A stretch of DNA of 64,000 nt, from the NCBI RefSeq assembly GCF_003261055.1, contig NZ_CP030073.1, positions 5,518,001 through 5,582,000 of the forward strand, read 5' to 3'. The DNA comes from Streptomyces cadmiisoli. GTDB taxonomy: Bacteria; Actinomycetota; Actinomycetes; Streptomycetales; Streptomycetaceae. Below, one piece after another: positions 58,996-64,000 of the stretch (the first letter of the stretch is position 1; every line of letters begins with the position of its first letter). The translations under genes and the position numbers were made by a program. Under the pieces are notes generated by a model. It ran no database searches. It saw only the letters and a program-made list of their open reading frames with translations, and was not told the DNA's origin.

Positions 58996-60933
58996 TCACG
59001 GCACGCGGACCCACTGCGCCTCGGAGGGCGTGCCCTGGTCGTCGTCGACGAACAGCATGTACCACCCCGACTGCACCAGGCTCCGGTTCTCCGGCACCGT
59101 CACCGTGATCTTGTTGCCGGACGTCTTGTAGTCCAGCGCGATGGACCGCTGGTCGACGTCGGTGACATGGGTCGACGCGCTCGGCCGGATCAGCCGCACC
59201 TTCTTGATCGACGACGCGTGCTGCGAGGTGAACGTCCCCGACTCCCCGCGCTCGATGGTCTGCGGACCCCCGGACAGCGAGGGCCGCGAGTCGCGGAACA
59301 GGTACGGCGGGCTGTAGATCTCGATCCGCTGCTCGAACTCGCCGGGCTTGGTGTTCGCCTTGTCGCTGAACAGCGAGTCGGAACCGAAGAACATCACCCG
59401 GCCGTCGGGCAGCAGCAGCGACCCGGAGTGGTAGTTGCGGCCCACCAGCGGGTCGGCGACGCTCTTGAACTCGTTGGCCTCCGGGTCGTACAGCCGTGCC
59501 TCGAGGATGTTGGAGTCGCCGCGCCCGCGGTAGTCCTGCGAGCCGCCCGCGACCAGGACGCTGTCGTCCGGCAGCACCGAGGCCTGCGGATAGCGGGTGC
59601 CCTTCGCCATCGACGGCCCGTCCACGAACCGCGGGTCGTCGTCCTTCAGGTCGATGATCCGGGTCTTCTCACTCGCCAGTTGCGACTCGCCGACGCCGCC
59701 GCCGCCGATCACCATGTACCGCTCGTCCTGCGCGGGCGGCAGCAGCACGGTGTTCGCCGTCTCCAGCATGTTGGCGTCGCTCAGGCCGGGCAGCTTGGTG
59801 AACTTGTTGGTGTCCACGTCCCAGACGCCCGGGTCCCGGCCGACGTTGTCGGGCCCGTAGCCGGCGTTCGCCCCCGAGTAGAAGATCTTGCCGTTCTGCA
59901 TCAGGAACAGCGCCGGGTACGTCGGGAACTGGCGGACCTTCTCGGTGTAGGTCCACTTCTTGGTCTTCGGGTCGTAGATCTCGTTCTTGCCCGGCACCAG
60001 CTGGCCGATGTCGTCGAGACCGGAGACGCTGAGGATCTTCCCGTCGCTCAGCGTGGTGAGCGTCGGGTACCAGCGGGCCTCCTTCATCGGGTCGACCTTG
60101 ATGTACTTCTCGGCGACGACGTCGAACTCGAAGGTGTCGCGGATCCCCTGGAAGTCCTTCTTGTCCAGGGCGAGCTTCTGCGCGATGCCGTAGGTGTTGC
60201 GCGCGTCGTTCCCGCTCAGACCCTCGACGGTGTAGTTGTCCTGGGTGCCGGTCTCGTAGCGCGCGCCCTCCTTGGCGGCCTCGACGTAGATCCGGCCGAC
60301 CCCGGGGTCGTTGCGCAGGAAGCGGCCGGTCTCCGGGTCGAAGACCTTCTTCGCGCGCGGCACCAGCACCGGGTCCTTGGAGACGAACGTCTTGCCGTTC
60401 TCCTTGCCGGTGAAATCGGTGCCCGCCGGCAGGGTGATCGGCTTGTCCGGGTTCTCGTTGTAGACGATCATCAGGCCGCCGGCCTTCTTCACGTCGCCCT
60501 GGAGCTTCTCGTACCGCTTGGTGCCGCCGGCGATCAGCAGGTTGCCGTTGGCGAGCTGGGTGTGGCCGGTGCAGAACAGATCGCTGGGCGTCGGCACCTT
60601 TTTGATCGTGTTCTTGACCGGGTCCCAGATCCGGGTGTCGAACTTCTTCGCGTCGAAGTTCTCCTGGTTGTTGCCCGACCCGGCCACCAGCAGGATCTTG
60701 CCGGTGCGCAGCAGCGCCGCGTGGATGGTGTTCTGCCGGTACTCCTCCGGGAAATCGATGATCTTCCAGTGGCCGTTGTCCGCTTTGTACTCGGGCCTGT
60801 TGATTTGGTACTGGTGGTACTTCTCGGTCCCGAAGCGGTACAGCCACGGCCCGTTCATCCCGGCCAGCGCGAGTACCACCGCCGTGCCTATCGCTAGTCG
60901 ACGGGCGCGGCGGCGGCCTGCACGGTCGTTCAT
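58996..60933 (-). CDS. glxA: GlxA copper-radical oxidase
   Basis: The 645-residue extracellular mono-copper oxidase of the galactose-oxidase type oxidises the CslA glycan at hyphal tips and is required for normal development in S. coelicolor and S. lividans. An N-terminal anchor (LAIGTAVVLALAGMNGPWLY) is followed by seven Kelch-like blades (ILLVAGSG, LLIAGGT, SVLVAGGSQ) and an Ig-like C-terminal domain. The cofactor residues can be placed: Cys121 with Tyr158 for the thioether link, Trp288 stacking, Tyr501-His502 (GRNYHSG) and His589 (SASTHVTD). The start overlaps the cslA stop by 4 bp. Confidence 0.95.
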   Translation of the reverse strand: MNDRAGRRRARRLAIGTAVVLALAGMNGPWLYRFGTEKYHQYQINRPEYKADNGHWKIIDFPEEYRQNTIHAALLRTGKILLVAGSGNNQENFDAKKFDTRIWDPVKNTIKKVPTPSDLFCTGHTQLANGNLLIAGGTKRYEKLQGDVKKAGGLMIVYNENPDKPITLPAGTDFTGKENGKTFVSKDPVLVPRAKKVFDPETGRFLRNDPGVGRIYVEAAKEGARYETGTQDNYTVEGLSGNDARNTYGIAQKLALDKKDFQGIRDTFEFDVVAEKYIKVDPMKEARWYPTLTTLSDGKILSVSGLDDIGQLVPGKNEIYDPKTKKWTYTEKVRQFPTYPALFLMQNGKIFYSGANAGYGPDNVGRDPGVWDVDTNKFTKLPGLSDANMLETANTVLLPPAQDERYMVIGGGGVGESQLASEKTRIIDLKDDDPRFVDGPSMAKGTRYPQASVLPDDSVLVAGGSQDYRGRGDSNILEARLYDPEANEFKSVADPLVGRNYHSGSLLLPDGRVMFFGSDSLFSDKANTKPGEFEQRIEIYSPPYLFRDSRPSLSGGPQTIERGESGTFTSQHASSIKKVRLIRPSASTHVTDVDQRSIALDYKTSGNKITVTVPENRSLVQSGWYMLFVDDDQGTPSEAQWVRVP

Positions 60934-62906
60934 TCCTTACGTCCCCCAAGTCCACCAAGGGCGATCTGCATGGTCTGGTCGTTGCCCCCGCCGGAGGCGG
61001 CCCAGCTGGGCCGCTGCTGGGGGGCGTGCGGCGCGTACTGCGTCGGCACTCCGTGCGCGGGCGTCGGCGCCGGAGCCGCGTCCTGCGGTTCCGGCGCGGC
61101 CGGGGCGGGTCGCTTCTTCTCCTGCCGCAGCTGCCAGCGCCAGACGAAGATCGGCGTGGCGGTGATCAGCAGCGCGAAGCACGCCCAGATGATCATCGCG
61201 GGGTGGGAGTGTCCGAAGACGAAGCCGGCGGCGATGGACGCACCGAAGATCAGGATGAAGTACCAGTGGTAGCGGAAGGTCGCGAACCACCGGTCCGGGC
61301 TCGCCGAGTCCCCCTTGGGCGTGACCACGAACTTGCTCTTGCGGCGCAGCGCGGAGTCCACCAGCGCCTTCGCGTACAGCGGCGCGGACAGCGCGGACAT
61401 CACCATGCCGGCGACACCGCCGGAGCCCTCCGGTTCGTGCGGGGAGACGTTGTGCCGGCGGTTCCAGATGTACAGGCCGATCTGGAGCGCCGAGGCGTTG
61501 CCGTAGAGCATCAGCCACACGGTCGGGTCGATGTTCACACCCGAGGCGCCCAGACCCAGGAACAGCGCGCAGCTCAGGGCGGCGAGGATCCAGTTGAGGG
61601 CCGACATCGGGTAGAAGATGATCATCATCGTGTAGTTGAAGAGCTTGCTCGGCGGCAGCGAGTACCAGCCCTTCCAGTACTGCTTGAGGATCGTCTCGTA
61701 CGTGCCGCGCGACCAGCGCATCTGCTGGGTGAAGAAGTCCGTCCAGGCGCTCGGGCCCTCACCGACGGCGAGCACGTCCGGCGTGTAGACCGAGCGCCAC
61801 TTGCGGCCGGTGGCCGGGTTCTTGTGGCGGTGGATCTCGAAGCCGGTCGCCATGTCCTCGGTGATCGAGTCGTACAGGCCGCCGATCTGCTGGAGCGCCT
61901 TGATCCGCACCGCGTTGGAGGTGCCGACGAACATCGGCGCGCCGTAGGCGTTCCCGGCCCGCTGGATCAGCGCGTGGAAGAGGAACTGCTGCGACTCGGC
62001 GGCCTTGGTGACGAACGTGTCGTAGTTGCCGTAGACCTGCGGGCCGATGACGAAGCCGACGTCCGGGTCGCGGAAGAAGCCGAGCATCCGCTCCAGGTAG
62101 TTCGGCAGCGGGACGTGGTCGGTGTCGACGGACGCGAAGAAGTCGTAGTCGCCGCCGTGCGCGTCCAGCCAGGCGTTGTAGTTGCCGTGCTTGGTCTTGG
62201 CGCGGTGCGGGCCCTTGGACTGGTTCCACTTCGCCACGCCCTTGCGGGAGAAGTGGTGCACGCCGAGCCGTGCGCACACCTGCTTGACCTCGGGGTCGTC
62301 GCCCTCGTCGAGCAGCCAGACGTGCAGCAGACCCCGGTGGCGCAGCTTGACCGCCGCCTCCAGGGTCTTCGTCACCATCTCCAGCGGCTCCTTGCCGGGC
62401 ACGAAGGAGGTGAGGAAGGCGACTCTCGTACCGCTCTCGGGCACCACCGGGATCGGGTCGCGGGCGACCAGTGTGGCGTGCGCGTTGGACAGCACGTTCA
62501 TGCAGCGGAAGAACTCGATCAGACCGATCGAGACCAGCATCACGATGTCGAGCGCCGGCAGGAAGTCGTAGGCCGGGTAGTCGCGTTCCGTCCAGTGCTC
62601 CGGCTGGAGCAGCCAGGCCAGCAGCACCAGCGAGAGCAGCGGTGCCGCGGCCAGCATCAGCGCGACACGTATACGGTGCGGCTCCTGCGAGATGAGCGTG
62701 CGGTACTGCACCTTGTACGGCTTGCCGGGATCCGGCTGGGTGAGGGGGCCGGCCAGCCGGCTGTAGTGCTCGTAGTCGTACCTCGGCAGGGTCTTTTTGA
62801 TCCGGCGGAAGGTCCCCGTGTTGCCGGACCGGTGCGAAGGCACTCTGAGCTGGGTGGTCTGTGACGGGTCGAAGTTCTGCCGGGCGCCCGTCGGCGTCGA
62901 CGTCAT
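60930..62906 (-). CDS. cslA: CslA cellulose-synthase-like glycosyltransferase
   Basis: The 658-residue inner-membrane GT2 enzyme is predicted to make a beta-glucan (cellulose-like) at the hyphal tip. A cytoplasmic N-terminus of about 80 residues is followed by two helices, then the GT2 domain with the D, DxD, TED and QxxRW set: WLLDEGDDPE, ASVDTDHVPLPNYL, DSITEDMATGFEIH and FFTQQMRWSRGTYET. Several C-terminal helices and a Pro/Gln-rich tail end it. It is the first gene of the cslA-glxA operon (4-bp overlap). It lacks a PilZ domain, so c-di-GMP control of the kind seen in BcsA is not expected. Confidence 0.95.
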   Translation of the reverse strand: MTSTPTGARQNFDPSQTTQLRVPSHRSGNTGTFRRIKKTLPRYDYEHYSRLAGPLTQPDPGKPYKVQYRTLISQEPHRIRVALMLAAAPLLSLVLLAWLLQPEHWTERDYPAYDFLPALDIVMLVSIGLIEFFRCMNVLSNAHATLVARDPIPVVPESGTRVAFLTSFVPGKEPLEMVTKTLEAAVKLRHRGLLHVWLLDEGDDPEVKQVCARLGVHHFSRKGVAKWNQSKGPHRAKTKHGNYNAWLDAHGGDYDFFASVDTDHVPLPNYLERMLGFFRDPDVGFVIGPQVYGNYDTFVTKAAESQQFLFHALIQRAGNAYGAPMFVGTSNAVRIKALQQIGGLYDSITEDMATGFEIHRHKNPATGRKWRSVYTPDVLAVGEGPSAWTDFFTQQMRWSRGTYETILKQYWKGWYSLPPSKLFNYTMMIIFYPMSALNWILAALSCALFLGLGASGVNIDPTVWLMLYGNASALQIGLYIWNRRHNVSPHEPEGSGGVAGMVMSALSAPLYAKALVDSALRRKSKFVVTPKGDSASPDRWFATFRYHWYFILIFGASIAAGFVFGHSHPAMIIWACFALLITATPIFVWRWQLRQEKKRPAPAAPEPQDAAPAPTPAHGVPTQYAPHAPQQRPSWAASGGGNDQTMQIALGGLGGRKE

Positions 62907-63221
62907 GAGTCATCCCCCCACACGCGGGTCAGCCGCGTGTCTGTCGGTTCCTGCGCCCGCTCGGGTCCCCCTCGACCTTCACAGGCGTACCAGTGGTGCG
63001 CCGCAGTCACCACGTCATCCACACTCTATAGACATGGAACTGCGACGTTCCGGTTGCATGATGCCCCCCTCGGCATCGCTTCATGAACGGGGCCCCTCTC
63101 CCCGCAACACCGGCAACCGGTTTCCGTGCCCCCCAATTGGCGCGTATCCGCAGCCTCGTGAAAAACCAGGGTTCTACGCCGTTCAGCATGATCGCAAGAT
63201 GCGATACACGGTATTTACCGG
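62907..63221. other. Intergenic region upstream of cslA, 315 bp
   Basis: No gene seen. It contains A/T-richer sequence (around 63010-63040 and 63170-63225) that should hold the cslA promoter and the 3' end of the FadR-type gene. I find no strong inverted repeat. Confidence 0.5.
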
Positions 63222-63935
63222 TTAAACGCGCTCATTGGGATGCAAGTTGGCGTCTGCCGGTGCGCTTGAGGCCAGTCGGGCACGAACGTTGCCGAAGTGG
63301 TCTCTTATGGCCTCCTCCGCTCGCACCGAGTCACCGGACCGCACCGCGTCCAGGATCTCCCGGTGCTGCCGGCAGGTCACCCGAGGGTCCTGCGGCACCT
63401 CCACGAGATCTCTGCTCACCTGGTGGAAGGCGTCCCAGAACGCCTCCAGCACCTCGGACAGCAGCACGTTGTCCAGCCCTCGGTAGAGGGTGGCGTGAAA
63501 GGCCCGGTCGGTCTCGGCGAGGCCGGCTCCGTGCGCGGCCCGCTGATCCATACGGTCCACGAGGGCGTCCAGTTCAACGAGGTCCGCCTGCGGCAGCCGT
63601 CCGGCCAGCCGGGAGACCAGTCCGGCCTCCATCGCCTCGCGCAGTTCCAGCAGCTGGAGCAGGGAGTCCTCCCCGCGGTGGTGCCCGGCGACCGTGCGGA
63701 AGGCCAGGCCCTCGATCATCGGGGCGAACGACATCCGGCCCACATAGGTGCCGAAGCCGTGCCGTATCTCCACGATCCCCATCGCCTGGAGCCCCTTCAG
63801 CGCCTCCCGCACGGAGTTCCGGCTCGCGCCGAGGAACTCCATCAGCTCCGGCTCGGTCGGCAGCGGGGACCCGGAGGTCAGCCGGCGGTCGACGATGAGC
63901 TTCTTGATCCGCTCCTGGAGGTCACGCGCTGCCAT
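63222..63935 (-). CDS. FadR/GntR-family transcriptional regulator
   Basis: The 237-residue regulator has an N-terminal winged helix-turn-helix (LQERIKKLIVDRRLTSGSPL, LPTEPELMEFLGASRNSVRE, ALKGLQAMGIVEIRHGFGTY) and a helical FCD effector domain (LLELREAMEAGLVSRLAGRL, DRAFHATLYRGLDN, RQHREILDAVRSGDSVRAEE). The FCD metal/ligand residues (Asp in DRAFH, His in QHRE, His in IRDHF) are present. It probably senses an organic acid or sugar acid. ATG 63935 precedes MAARDLQERI. The target genes may lie beyond the window. It is transcribed toward cslA. Confidence 0.92.
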   Translation of the reverse strand: MAARDLQERIKKLIVDRRLTSGSPLPTEPELMEFLGASRNSVREALKGLQAMGIVEIRHGFGTYVGRMSFAPMIEGLAFRTVAGHHRGEDSLLQLLELREAMEAGLVSRLAGRLPQADLVELDALVDRMDQRAAHGAGLAETDRAFHATLYRGLDNVLLSEVLEAFWDAFHQVSRDLVEVPQDPRVTCRQHREILDAVRSGDSVRAEEAIRDHFGNVRARLASSAPADANLHPNERV

Positions 63936-64000
63936 GGCCAGAGGGTAACCGGCCAACGGGGGGAGGTCCCCCTTCCGGCCATGCGAAAGGCCCCCCGCTG

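Noticed and set aside
63985..64000. Terminator at the window edge
   Set aside because: AAAGGCCCCCCGC could be the left arm of a hairpin, but the right arm would lie outside the window.

Overview
The window is chromosomal DNA from a Streptomyces or very close relative. Base composition is strongly G+C-rich with G/C-ending codons, GTG starts are common, and several actinomycete-specific families are present: SsgA-like protein, DUF2017 beside ClpS, the Mec/CysO/CysM cysteine route, DasR-type operators, WhiJ-like regulator sets, class E and F sortases and the CslA/GlxA pair. Much of the order matches my memory of the S. coelicolor core chromosome; locus equivalences are recollection, not a search result. 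There is no rRNA, CRISPR array or transposase. One tRNA (Leu, anticodon UAG) is present.

Layout. 0-5 kb: FAD-linked oxidase, ssgG, two RDD-domain membrane proteins and a small membrane protein. 5-11 kb: large secreted M6 metalloprotease, a small unknown, the NAD-salvage pair pncA/pncB, and clpS with its DUF2017 partner. 11-15.6 kb: amino acid permease behind an unusual alternative-hairpin leader; then mec, a 31-codon Cys-ended leader peptide, cysO and cysM, which together make cysteine from O-phosphoserine with a sulfur-carrier protein; then a membrane-anchored PemK/MazF-like protein. 15.7-19.7 kb: a metallo-hydrolase and the GlcNAc phosphotransferase genes nagE2, nagE1 and nagF with DasR-type operators. 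19.7-26 kb: rph, lipoprotein, rdgB, tRNA-Leu, bcp, DUF3618 protein, GroES-like protein, SMR exporter and a class A penicillin-binding protein. 26-34.9 kb: three-gene ABC exporter, DUF1707 protein, SGNH esterase, DUF445 protein, MFS transporter and a small membrane protein.

35-40.5 kb is the most unusual part: a compact block with lower G+C and A/T-rich codons. It holds a WhiJ-type set (XRE regulator, DUF397 protein, divergent ATPase-fold protein with a TTA codon), a McrA-like HNH nuclease, a cytosine-5 DNA methyltransferase, a Vsr mismatch endonuclease and a NaeI-family restriction enzyme. The genes alternate in direction and overlap tail to tail. I read it as an acquired restriction-modification/defence island.

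40.6-57.7 kb is accessory: SEC-C protein, glyoxalase-fold protein, class E sortase, an HxlR/MFS efflux pair with duplicated operator, a DUF6412-like/YidC pair, FAH-family hydrolase, a secreted protein with 30 GQAP/GEAP repeats, LLM oxidoreductase, an oxidoreductase/UPF0303/ROK sugar-type locus with a perfect operator, an LAGTG surface protein, a HAD phosphatase, a class F sortase with its putative substrate, and a GAF-ANTAR regulator. 57.9-62.9 kb is the hyphal-tip glycan cluster: GH6 glucanase lipoprotein, the copper-radical oxidase GlxA and the cellulose-synthase-like CslA. A FadR-type regulator ends the window.
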